A stretch of 64,000 nt of DNA from Guadua angustifolia (Eukaryota; Streptophyta; Magnoliopsida; Poales; Poaceae): positions 12,518,852-12,582,851 of the forward strand of contig CM070508.1 of assembly GCA_036346375.1 (NCBI GenBank). Direction: 5' to 3'. Numbering within the stretch: the first letter of the stretch is position 1; every line of letters begins with the position of its first letter. Positions 33,085 to 44,400 of this stretch are shown in pieces. The translations under genes were made by a program, and so were the position numbers. The notes beneath the pieces are model-generated. The model had not been told where the DNA came from. It searched no databases and worked only from the letters and a program-made list of their open reading frames with translations.

Positions 33085-35629
33085 TGAAAGTGCATCTAGG
33101 CACTTATGTTATTTTGGTGATTAATGACAAACGCATATAATGACAATCTATATAATTGTGTAAATGCTTAACTTAGTGCTTAACAAATGACAAACCTCTA
33201 ATATGATTATATTGCTATGAAACTAATATGTTTGTTGCCAAGTTGAGTATTAATCTCATCTATTTAGAGAAAAATCAAGTGGGATGGGTAAACAAAGATA
33301 AGGTATGCAATCTCGGTATCCTTTCTATATTTGTTATTGCATTCCTCTTGTGCAAATGCATAGTGAACTCTAAGTAACATGTTGATTATATATATGCATA
33401 TTGGTTCATGTCATATTTATTTGTGCATATATATTCATTTGAGTTCATTATGTGCTTTGCTTTTAGTATGCATGTATTAACTAGAGTTAAACTTCACATT
33501 GATATAGATTGACTTGGTGCATGCATGTCTTAGCTGTGTATCTTTTCATGCACTTCTCTTAGTGAAGTTTAATCTAGAGTTGGATCACATATTTACTCTT
33601 ATTCCAAATATTATTTGCACATATATAATTCGTGTATATTCTATCATGTGCTTCATTTAAGTAAAGACTGTAATCCTTGCCATGATTTAATTGATTCATC
33701 ATATTGGTAATTATCTCTCTAGTGCATATAAATCAATTACATATTCATCATAATGTACTTAGTAGAGAACATTTCTTATGTCAAGTGTTTCTATTTATAT
33801 TGTGCTTCTTTATATGAAACACTTGTGGTAATCAATTGCTCACAAATATCAACTTGTTTATATCTATTGAGTTTTTGGGACTAATGTCTTTCATGAGTGG
33901 TTTGGAAAGAATTAGGTCCCGTGTGTGCATGATGACCAAGGTATCTTGGAGGATGACCGTTAAGCCAAGATCAATAAGACGGTGGTGTCACCAAGAGTTG
34001 AGGACTAAGTCAAGATCGACTTGGCGTGGAGATCGTCGGAGAGGATGATCAAGTCAAAGTTGATAGGACGAGAGTCTCATGAGGTGAATTGAGTCAAGTT
34101 GGACAAGTCGAAGATGCCATCAATTATATGGTGAAGGTCTTCATGCACCGGCATTAAGAAAGAAGACGACAAGTGACTATTTCTAGACTTGTATTATCTT
34201 TGATTTAATTTGAGTCTAAGGATTACCATACTATTAAGAGGGATGCGACGTCGAATGACTTTTAGATGTGTCAAGTGCTCAAGCGATCCATCCTTGTGAA
34301 ACTTAAAGAGAGAGTGGTGTTGGTGGTGCCGGAAAGTGAGAGTTGTAGGTCTCCCTTGGATTCTTTATGAAATCTGTATTTATCCTTTGAGATTTGGGTA
34401 GTGAGACCTTGTTAGTTGTGTAGCCCTCGTTCTTAGCTTTCCGTAGAGTCCAAGATCACTGAAATCGGAGTCCGGAGTCAAAAGTTATGCTCGTTTTCGT
34501 CGGGCTGCTCAGTCCAATCCGGAATATCCAGGTTAAAGTCCGGAGTATCCGGGTTGGTACTCTCGGTTAGGTCAATCCGGAGTATCCGGGCTAAATCCGG
34601 AGTATCCGGGTTGTCCAGAGTATCCGGGGTTAAGTCCGGAGTATCCGGATTTTGCGCTGTTCAAACGGCTAGTTTTTTGGGACCTCTATTTAAAGCCCCC
34701 TCCTTCCCATCTTCAAAGTGGCCGTTATCCTGCAGCTTTGAGGGGTCATCCTCTTGTTCTTGAGCCCCCAAAACACCTCTTTACCCTTAGATCTAAATGA
34801 TTCCCTTTGTGAGAAGGGTAGGGAAGAGTTTGAGGAGTGAGGTGTTAGATTGAGTGTGATTTGAGTTGTTGAGTACTTGATTTCATCTCCAAGCTTGTTC
34901 TTCGTGGGCATTTGTTACTCTTGGAGGTTGAGGACTCCTAGACTGCTAGGAGGTCGCCTACGAGCCACCGGAGTTTTGTGTGGTTGGCCGTGGGAAGTTT
35001 GTGAAGGCCAGTTCCGCCTCCGTAAGGGAAGGAATCAAAGGAGTGAAGACTAGCGAGTGCATTTGTGCAACACCGGGAGGAAGAAGGTTAAAAGAGACCC
35101 CGGCTCAAGTGTGACCGAGCCGCCTCAACGGAGACGTAGGATCCCCTCAAGGATCCGAACTTCGGGTGAAAAATCATTGTCTTCTTGCTTACTTTTATTC
35201 TTGCTAAAGTATTTGATTTTGAATCTTGAAATTGCCCGATCTACTTTTCTATTGAGTTTTCCCCTAGATCTCTACTTGTTTCAGGTACCTAGTAGTGTTT
35301 AGAATCTTTGTGTTCAAGTAGTTTGATTAAAAGTTGAAAAGATTAAAAAATTTCATCTCGAGGTGCCCAACCCGGAGTATCCGCACAATCACCCCGGATA
35401 GTCCGGATATATCGGAGTATCCGAACTAAATCTCGGACAGTCCGGGTTGACACCCTCGGGAAAGTTTAATTCGGACTATCCGAATATAACCTCGGACTAT
35501 CCGAACAACTCGGACAGTCCGAAGTATTATTCGGACATTCCGAAGTTTCTGTATTCCACTGCGACTTAGTTTTAATTTTTTAAATTCGCCTATTCACCCC
35601 TCCTCTAGGCGACATCTCCTGTCCTTTCA
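33085..35629 (+). mobile_element. SIRE/Maximus-like copia solo LTR
   Basis: It begins TGAAAGTGCATCTAGGCAC (33085) and ends TAGGCGACATCTCCTGTCC then TTTCA (35629). The start and the 'tattcacccctcctctagg' end are hallmarks of grass SIRE/Maximus LTRs. A perfect CGGCG duplication flanks it (33080-33084 and 35630-35634). It is 2545 bp with no internal domains. A TATA-like 'ctatttaaag' is at 34686-34695. Tandem 'gagtatccgg' words fill parts of U3 and U5. Confidence 0.9.
34510..35560 (+). repeat. 'ggagtatccgg' and 'cggactatccga' repeat words in the solo LTR
   Basis: Around 34515-34650 the word 'tccggagtatccgg' recurs about seven times. Around 35370-35545 a diverged form ('cggacagtccg', 'cggactatccgaa') recurs about ten times. 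The two clusters flank the presumed transcript start. Confidence 0.8.
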
Positions 35630-35634
35630 CGGCG

Positions 35635-35940
35635 GCGGCAAGGGTGGCGGTGGTGGCAGGCGGAAAGGAGGAGACCGCGGAGGTGGCGGCGGGTCCGCAA
35701 GTGGCGACGGTTCGGGCGGTGGCGGCGACTGCCTGGTCGGAGGCGGAGGAGATGTTCGGCGCTGGCATTTTTGGCTGGCAGCGCGGGCTTGTTCTGGCGT
35801 TGGGTGAGTGCCGAAACGGTGCTAATCGAAGATTTGAACCGAGTGCCCTCCCGGGAGAAACATATGCCGAGTGCATTCTCAGGCTAGAGTGGCCCCGTGG
35901 TAGCAGATTCGTCCGCCTAGAGCCTAGGGTTTGCCCCTAT
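35635..35940. other. CACTA-1 sequence between its two large insertions
   Basis: It continues the GC-rich interior, then returns to CACTA-1 repeat words ('ccgagtgcattctcaggcta') and 'gcctagggtttgcccctat', which is the unit repeated at 49256-49600. That unit is cut by CACTA-2 at 35940/49173. Confidence 0.8.
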
Positions 35941-36180
35941 CACTACACCATGTCCTAGATTTAGAGACAGACCGCTGTCAGTAAAACTTGACTTTCATAG
36001 TCAAATGGTATGTCGGTAAAAGTCTGTGGCAGAGCTTCAATCGCTAATTACAACAAACAGTGACATTTTGTCTGTCGGTAATGCCATAGACATATAGCAA
36101 CACCGTGCGTGTCGGTAATTTCATATCTATAGACAGATCGTCTGTCGTTGATACTAAACTGTCGGTAAAAAGTTGTGTAC

Positions 36181-39100
36181 AGTGAAAAACAAGCGCGCGA
36201 ACGAAAAAAATTGCCGCGCGTGGTCGCCCTTAGGTTAAACTGATACGATACTTCTCTCCCTTCAATTATTTGGCTACCCTACCGAAATCTCTCTCCCCCT
36301 CTCACTCAGTCGCAGCGCCGCGACCTCCTCGCGCTCCGTCCGATCGATCCACGCGCTCCTCGCCGCAATCGCTCCTCCAGCTTTCCGTCCGCCACAAGAT
36401 CCTCGCCAGACACCACCAAGACGCACCTCTCTCTCAGACCTCATCCTCCGGACACCTCGCGCCCGATAACCCTAGCTTCCGATCCCCATGCCAGCCGCCT
36501 TCAATCTAGTCGACCCATGTCCACCTCCTTCCAACCTCAGCGCCGCCGGCAACCTCCTCCGACACACAGGGCCATCTCCGCCTAGCCGGCTACCGCCGTC
36601 ACGCTCTTCCCACTGATCAGACCCGTCTCCCCCAAGCTCCCGGGCCTCCTTGCCTAGCAGATACGTCCTCCCCGCAGCCATGGCCATGTAGTGCCCCCGC
36701 CATCGCAAACTAGGTCAGCAGCATCTGCATTTTCCATGACATTGACGACAATTTTTGTTGGTTAGATTACTAATTAATATCACTAGTGTTGTATTTTCTG
36801 ATATTTTTTCTTGCATTTTCATTGCTAGCTTCTTTCAGCACCAAGACTCATTAATGTTCTGATGGATGCGAACTGTCTCGACATTATGTATTGATGACCG
36901 CCCCATTCTCGCTTCTTCCCGTCCCCGCTTGGCCTCCCACTGTCGCGTCATTGCTCGTACTCGCTGCACGCTGATCCAAATAGATTTTCTTTTCATCTTT
37001 TCGCAATTTGGATTGCATAAAATTTTCTTTTGTGTTGGCTTTTGAGCTGCGGTGAGGAAAGAGAAGCTAGGGGATGAATCATCAAGGCCTCAAAGAACTA
37101 GTCTCGCTTTTGGAAAGGTATTAGTTCTTTTCGTTTCATTAATTTGCTATACATCTGTCCTCCCTGTTCCAATTATCGGAGAGAACAAGTGCTTCCGAGT
37201 CGAGTCTTCAAATTCATTTTGGTTTCAGTTTGCTTAAGTGTCCATATTAGTGCCGGATTAGGAATAGTGTCGGAAAGGAAAAGTATTGTCATTCATGTAT
37301 CGGTCTCAGAGAGTTCATCCAAGATTCGAGTCGAATTGATGTATGTAAATTGTTGAGTATAAGTATTAGCCATATCAATAAGAAAAGCAATGAATTCTGC
37401 AACCAAAACACGATTTGAGCAATACGAAGTCTTGAACGGTGTTACATTCTCGAGACTTCGAAGTTTTCTTAGTCATGGATGGAATTTCAAGATCATTATT
37501 GCCATCAAGAGATATATAATTCCATCCATTCTATTTGATTGTCATCTGCATATATATATTATGGTTAACTAAAAGGTAGTAAGTAGTTCACTTGGCATAA
37601 TGTGACTAGTTCTCACATCCAAATCCAAAGTGATGCAGCCCTAGTTGCATCTACAAAGACTAATTCAAAGTTCTAAATTACGGAAAGCGTTTATGCATGA
37701 GTTAGTTGGAGGCTTGTGCTTGGTATGCAAGAAGGGGACGGGATTGACGAATGAATCCGAGATAATACAAAGAACACGTCTTCATTGCTATTTCGATTTG
37801 GATTGGCCAAATCTTCGATCCAACTTTATGCTTAAAGTCTACCCTTTTTCCGATGCATAGTGTCAAACCGAAATGAGTTACCATGATGCCAAATAACAAT
37901 GCACTATGCATTTATCATGGCATTGTAGTGTCCAATGATATATTGTGCCATAACTTATGATATTATCTTTTTTCATTGTTGTGATATGCAATTTGTGGTA
38001 ATTTATTGAAAGTTTGGAAAGAATTGTTCTCTATGCTACTATCCGCCTGATTGCTACATTTACAAACATGGTCTCACTGTGTTTGAGCAATATACAAGTA
38101 TACAAGTCATCAAATTGATTTGAATTTTCCAAAATTGCCCTTTTGTAGCAGTTGTTGATGTAAGAATTTCCGTAAAATACATACAGAGATTTTTGCTTGG
38201 GGACCGAGGCCTAGTGAAGACAAACCTTTGACTAAAGTTGCGTTTGACTAAATCGGTAAGAATAGTTATATGTTAGTTGTGGGTTTTAGGTCAGTGAGCA
38301 CCAGAACCCTTCTTCATAGTTCATACCTTAGTTAAATTACTATTTAATCTATCCAATTTGTGTGAGGGCTCTTTTCTTGTCATTTTGTTATCCCTTCGTG
38401 AGTGTCACTAATCTAGAACGCAAAGTTGTTTAATTAATCCTCTCACTGGTAACTTATGACTCTAGCAAATGGAGTGAGAACACCGAATTCACAAGTGAGG
38501 AGTGAGGACAAGGTCGAACTGAAAATACAGGAGGGAGGTTAAAAAGAAACTAAAGGTAGATATAGAAATGAACTGAAATAAGTAATCGAAACATTTAATT
38601 ATTTAAATAAGTAAAAAAAGTTTTGGGTCTGTCAATTTTGGCATTTTGCAATCTGTTAATTGGTGCATATTCAATCGAGATAACTTAGCATGTTTGTTTC
38701 TTTCAAAACCGAGATAATATTATAGCTCTAGTACTGTTACTTTGTGCTTGGCTGCTACCTCTAGTAAAGAAGCATGGGTACTCTTGAGATATAGCTGTTT
38801 GTTTGCATAAATACATGGATGTTTGCTGCTACAGAGAAAAATGAGCAAGTTTTTGTAGTTCATGTGTTATCCTGTAGTTTAGCTTTACTCAATAATTATA
38901 TAACATTGGAGAGAATTCTATGTAGCTCTAGTTGCATGTTGCTGTTGACATTAGTTTTCTTGTCTCCACTCTTTGTGTGTTTCTATAATATAGATTGACA
39001 TCAGTTCTAGATGCTAGTTGCTACTGTGTTCCGAAGTGCTAGTTTTGTCACGATCTGATAGTACAATTGGTAACTCAGCGTTAGGAATTGAGAAACTGAG

Positions 39101-39486
39101 ACAGGCTGCCATGAAAAATTTATAAATTTATCACTCACCCCTAGCTGTCTTGGTTTTGCTGACCTGTGAGTAAAAACTACAGAGTTGCTAAATGGATAAA
39201 CAATGGATGGATGAACCTAGGTAACGAGAAGACTTCAATCTATTTTGGTTCTACATTTTATACCTTTTTGATCAGAACTGATACATATGCATAAATTCCA
39301 TGTAGGCACAGTAACATATATTTGGAAGGGCTGAACAAATTTTTACAGTATGCATTTAGTAATTCATCAGTTGGAAACAAAATACTATGCCCTTGTAGAT
39401 GCTGTGTTAATTCATTATGGAGAGATAAAAGTGAAGTTCGTGAACACTTGATATGTGAGGGTTTTCTAGAAGGGTACAAGATATAG
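36181..39486 (+). other. CACTA-2 5' region upstream of TNP2
   Basis: Positions 36240-36710 are a C/T-rich leader-like stretch with a 79-codon Ser/Pro-rich frame (36270-36509) that I do not consider real. Positions 36720-39480 are AT-rich, with short frames only. A CACTA first exon and long intron would fit. Nothing was recognised. Confidence 0.5.
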
Positions 39487-42400
39487 GTGTTTCATGGAGA
39501 AGATAACTCCTCCCAAAATTGTGGTGCCAATGACGAGGCTACTGATGTAGAGGAGCCAAGTGAGGGTGATAACATCTCTGATTTGCTTCGTGACTTAGCA
39601 TGTGAAATAGATGATAGAGGGGATTTTGAGGATGAGGGTGATTCAGACCAAACAAACAGAGATTTGGATGCTCTTCGGAAGCTCTCAATGATTATGGTCA
39701 AGAGCTATACCCTGGGTGTAAAAAGTTCTCAAAGTTACGTTTTATAGTTAAACTGCTTCACACCAAATTACTTGGGGGATGGTCTGATAAGAGTTTTGAC
39801 CTACTTCTGGAATTGCTAAATGAAGCTTTCCCTGAAGGGTCAGCACTACCTAAAAACTACAATGAAGCTAAGAAAACAGTCAAATGCTTAGGACTTGGAT
39901 ATGTCAGTATTCATGCATGTGTAAATGATTGCATCCTTTATTGGAAGGATAATGCTAGTGCTGATTGTTGTCCAAAGTGTAAAACTTCTCGATGGAAATC
40001 AGAAAAGAAGAGTTTAGATGGGAAACGCATACACAAGGTACCTAATAAGGTTCTTCGTTATTTTCCAATAAAGAGAAGGTTCCAGAGGTTGTTTATGTGC
40101 TCAAGAACAGCTGCTCTAACAAGATGGCATGACGAAGAGCGCACAAAAGATGGTTTGCTTAGGCATCCAGCAGATTCTCCTCTTTGGAAAGATTTTGACC
40201 ACAAATATCCAGATTTTGCTTCCGATAGTCGCAATCTTAGATTTGCATTAGCTACAGATGGTTTTAATCCTTTCAGATCCATGAATAAGATCTTTCCTAA
40301 ACTTTGAAACATCGCCGGCCTCACAATGAATTGAGCCGAGCCGGCGGCTCGGCTCGAGCCGGCCGGTCGGCTCGGCTCAAAAAATATTTTTGCGATTTAG
40401 TCCTTTTGTAAATTACGAATAGGTCCTTCGTGATTTTTGTTAGAAGAAGATTTTTCCTCTAAATTCGCTCGGGTCCTCGACGTCATTTTACAAAGAGAAC
40501 CTCCGTTAAATTCAAATCGCGAACAAGCCCTTTTCTAATTTTTAAGGATAGCTGACAGTCCAAAAAGGTAACATTGTGTCCTCGCTCTTTACGCCTAGGT
40601 CCTTTCTCCGCTTTTCTCTCGAAAAATGTTTTTGTCGCTAGAAATATATGTGCAGCTCTATCTCTAGACTTTTTTCCCACCTCGATTTCCCATCTCGATC
40701 TCTAATATTTTTTAAAACATGTATTATTACTCCACGAACTCGTCGGTCTCTGATATTTTTTAAAACATGTATTATTACTCCGTGAACGCGTAGAGTATTA
40801 AGCTCGACAAAAGAAGGTTGTCATCTCTAATAATTTTTCGCCCTTTTCCCTCTAGACTTTTTTCCCACCTCGGTTTTCTACCTCGGTCTCTAATATTTTC
40901 CAAATAGTTCGTTGAAAGAGATATTTCTACAGCTCTATCCCCCTGCTTTTTTCCCCGTTTTGCTCATTATTTTGACGATTTAAAGAATAAAACGCATTAA
41001 AAAAGAAATCCCTCTTGTAAAAATGACATGGCGTGTTACGCCATGAGTCTCTAATATTTTTAAAACACGCCCTTTCTCCGTTTTCCGAAAAAAAAGTTTT
41101 CGTCGTAAATATTTGTGCAAATTCTATCTCTAGACTTTTTTCCCAAATCGATTTCCCATCTCGATCTCGATTTTTTAAAACATGTATTATTACTCATGAA
41201 CGCGTCGATCTCTAATATTTTTAAAACATGTATTATTACTCGCTGAATGCGAGAGTGTCGAGCTCGACAAAAGAAGGTTGTCATCTCTAATAATTTTTCG
41301 CTTTTCCCTCTAGACTTTTTCCCCACCGCGGTTTTCCAGCTCGGCCTCCAATATTTTCCAAATAATTCGGCGAAAGAGATATTTCTACAACTCTATCTCT
41401 CTATTTTTTCCCCGTTTCGCTCATTATTTAGACGATTTAGAAAATTAAACGCTACCGAAAAAAACATTTTTTCTTCGAAAAAATGACACGCGCGGCGTGT
41501 TACGCCGCGGAAAATTTCCTAGTATCTCTTATAGTATTTGGCCTTTTATTCTAATTCCATACAACTTCCCTCCATGGATGTGTATGAAGCAACCAAATTT
41601 CATTGTTTCTTTGATAATCCCCGGTCGATATGCTCTCGGTAGTGATATGGATGTCTTTATGAGCCGCTAGTTGATGACATGTTAGATATGTTTGTCCATG
41701 GTGTTAGAACGTGGGATGCTTCCAAGGGTGAGTACTTCCAATTACGTGCTGCCATATTATGCACCATTTCAGATTATCCAGTCTTGGATATGTGGTGGAT
41801 GTTCTACCTCCGTGAAGGAGCATGCCTTGAGTGTCATTCTTTACATGTTCTCTTCGGTTGAAAAATGGTGGCAAGATTTGCTACATGGGGCACCGTGAGG
41901 TTCCTACATGCAAACCACCCATTTAGGTATGACGCCGATTCATTTGATGGTGTTATGAGAGCTCGCCAAGACCTATTCCACTATCCGGGAAGAAATTCTA
42001 GAGCGCATGAAGGCATGCAAGGAATTTAAGGGAAGGATCCATCTAGAAAGAAGGTAACAAAAAAGCGTAAGTGTGATGGGGAGCCAATCAAAATCTGGAA
42101 AAGGAGGTCTATTTGGTTTAAACTTTCATACTGGAAGGACTTGCTTTTGCGTCATAATCTTGATGTGATGCATATTGAGAAGAATGTATGTGATAACATA
42201 ATTAATACATTATTAGGCATAGACAAGAAATCAAAGGACAACTTAAATTCTCGTTTGGACCTTCAAGCCCTAGGAATAAGAAGTGATCTCCACTCTATTG
42301 AAGTTGATGATAGATTTTATTTGCCTCCTGCACCATACTCAATGAGCCCTGAAGAGAAGAAATTGTTTTGTAAAGTATTAAAGGGAGTTAAATTTCCTGA

Positions 42401-43836
42401 TGGTTATGCATCTGATATACGTCGCAATGTCCTTATCAATGAGAAAAAGATAATTGGGCTTAAGAGTCATGACAATCATGTTCTTCTCCAACACTTACTT
42501 CCACTTGCTGTTAGAAGGATATTACCAGAAAATGTTACTATAGCATTGATTCGTGTCAGCAATTTTTTTAAGCAAATATATTCACCTGTTATCCGTGTCA
42601 GTGATATGCAAAAACTAGAGGCCAACATAGCTGAGACCTTATGCCTTCTTGAGACAATGTTCTTACCATCATTTTTTGATATTATGATACACTTGATGGT
42701 TCATCTACCAGCTCAAGCAAGAATGGCTGGCCCTGTACATTTTCGTAACATGTATCCTGTAGAGAGGTTCTTGATGAGATGTAAGGGGTATGTACGCACT
42801 AGGAGCCATCCAGAAGGATTAATCGCAGAGAGTTATTTATTTGATGAGAGTCTTACATTCTGCTCTCGCTATTTACATGGGATGACTCGATTTACTCAAC
42901 AAGTTAGAAATGATGAAGGCCTACCTATGGAAGTTGGTAGTAGTACTCCTTTCTTTCACAACCTTGGTCGAGGATTGGCTGGGAAATGCAGCGTGGCTTT
43001 AGATCACAAAACTTGGTTGCAAGCCCATAGATACGTGTTGTTCAACTATGACAATATAGATCCTTATTTGAAGTAAGCTATTTTGATTTATTTTAGCATT
43101 CTGAAATTGTAGGTTTTTTTTGCTAAAATAACAAATTTGCAGCAAGCACATGAGCTATCTTTCCTCAACTGGACTTCAAAACATGCAAGAAATCAATCGC
43201 GTACATCATGAAACCTTTCACGAGTGGTTTAGATTGCACGTAAGTATGCAAAATGACCATGCCATCTAGTATTTTTTTCTGCAGCATAAGTATAGCTTCA
43301 GAAATTTGTCATAACAACAGGTGGCTGAGATGGGTGAGGATGAACCAGAAGAGATCAAAATTTTAGCCAAAGAACCAACCATGGTTGCAGTTAAATATAA
43401 CAGTTACACTATAAATGGATTTAATTTTCATACACAATCTTACGATGAGGAAAGGCTTGTTCAAAGTAGTGGAGTGTCTTTAATTGCGCAGACCACGTGT
43501 TTTGAAAGAGGCAATAATGATTGCTACACAGTAGGAAACATGACCTATTATGGTATTATAAAAGAAATTATTGAGTTGAATTACAACAACAAAGGGAAGA
43601 TAGTGCTCTTCAAGTGTGATTGGGTTGACAACCATAGACAAGACAAGTGGGTAAAGAAAGATCAATTTGGGGTTACCACTGTGAATTTCAAGCATTTATT
43701 CAATACCGGTGATAAGTTATCAGATGAGCCTTTTATCTTGGCATCTCAAGCTTTTCAAGTTTACTATGTTCAAGATCCTATCGATACCGATTGGTTTGTT
43801 TGTTGCAATCGAAACCACGTGACTATTATGATATGA
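39487..43836 (+). pseudogene. TNP2-type CACTA transposase remnant
   Basis: N-terminal acidic region (EEPSEGDNISDLLRDLA, 39487-39700), then after a one-base frameshift near 39690 the zinc-binding and transposase_21 stretch (39700-40290: VNDCILYWKDN, CCPKCKTSRW, FPIKRRFQRLF, LATDGFNPF). A Helitron-like element interrupts at 40291-41522. The frame resumes as YSIWPFILIPYNFPPWMC (41527 on), breaks again at about 41660, 41800, 41890 and 42030, then reads cleanly at 42141-43076 (NLDVMHIEKNVCDNI and the DUF4218-like MVHLPAQARMAGPVHFRNMY and PVERFLMRCKGYVR). After an intron-like gap (43077-43320) comes a DUF4216-like domain (VLFKCDWVD, 43321-43836). In live elements TNP2/TnpD cuts the termini. Several stops and frameshifts make this copy non-functional. 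Confidence 0.92.
40291..41522 (+). mobile_element. Helitron-like non-autonomous element inside TNP2
   Basis: It starts TCTTTCCTA after an A at 40290. It ends CTAG at 41522 before a T. A hairpin CGCGGCG-TGTTA-CGCCGCG (41491-41509) lies nine bases from the CTAG. TC start, hairpin, CTRR end and insertion between A and T are the Helitron criteria. A second hairpin, CATGGCG-TGTTA-CGCCATG (41027-41045), ends a tandem copy of the last 440 bases (about 40601-41045 and 41068-41510). No Rep/helicase is present. Caveat: removing exactly this segment leaves the host frame one base out, so the host may carry an indel nearby. An 'atct' repeat at both edges is an alternative reading. Confidence 0.6.
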
Positions 43837-44400
43837 GTGAAGCAGAAAATGAAGATTTAGAACATGACACTCAAATACCTGTACTTTTGCCTGATGAGCA
43901 TACTAATGCACCATTGAATCTCTCCGTTGGTGGTACTGATTGTGTTAGGACAGATATAGATGGAATACTTGTTCCTGCAAATAAACCTAAAAAGTAAGTC
44001 TTGGTATCTGATATGTATGCCAATATTTCTTAATATTAGCTCTTGTTCCAGGGTGAGAAACTTGGGCATGCAGCTAGAAGAGATGAAGTCTGGATTGTGA
44101 CGCATACCCGTAAAAATGGAGAACCTATTCCACAAGCTGAGTCAACAATTGTATGTTTTTTTGAAACATAACTTGCATGTGCAATATTGTTGTCTTATGT
44201 TAATATTACCCTTGTAGGAAAAACTAAAAGAGGCTGCAGAAAACTACCCTGATCTGAAAGAAAAAACGGTCCAAGAGGGTGAATTGTTTTCATATGTTTG
44301 TGGGGCGAAGGAGCCAAGAGGCCGTGTTCACGTTTTGGGAAAGGGGTCAACTCCTCAAGACTATACAAATGTGCATAATAGATAGGGTCCTCATTTAAAT
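43837..44400 (+). pseudogene. TnpA-like (Ptta/En/Spm) remnant downstream of TNP2
   Basis: One frame gives EAENEDLEHDTQIPVLLPDE (from about 43836). After an intron-like gap, 44063-44155 reads RDEVWIVTHTRKNGEPIPQA. After another gap, 44218-44370 reads EKLKEAAENYPDLKEK, GELFSYVCGAKEPRGRVHVL and GKGSTPQDY. This is the C-terminal pattern of plant Ptta/En/Spm TnpA proteins ('W...TH...DG', then 'P.GRV.G.G'). Exon edges 43996|gtaagt and cag/tag acceptors are visible. The start is missing or elsewhere, and stops follow at about 44385. Confidence 0.65.
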
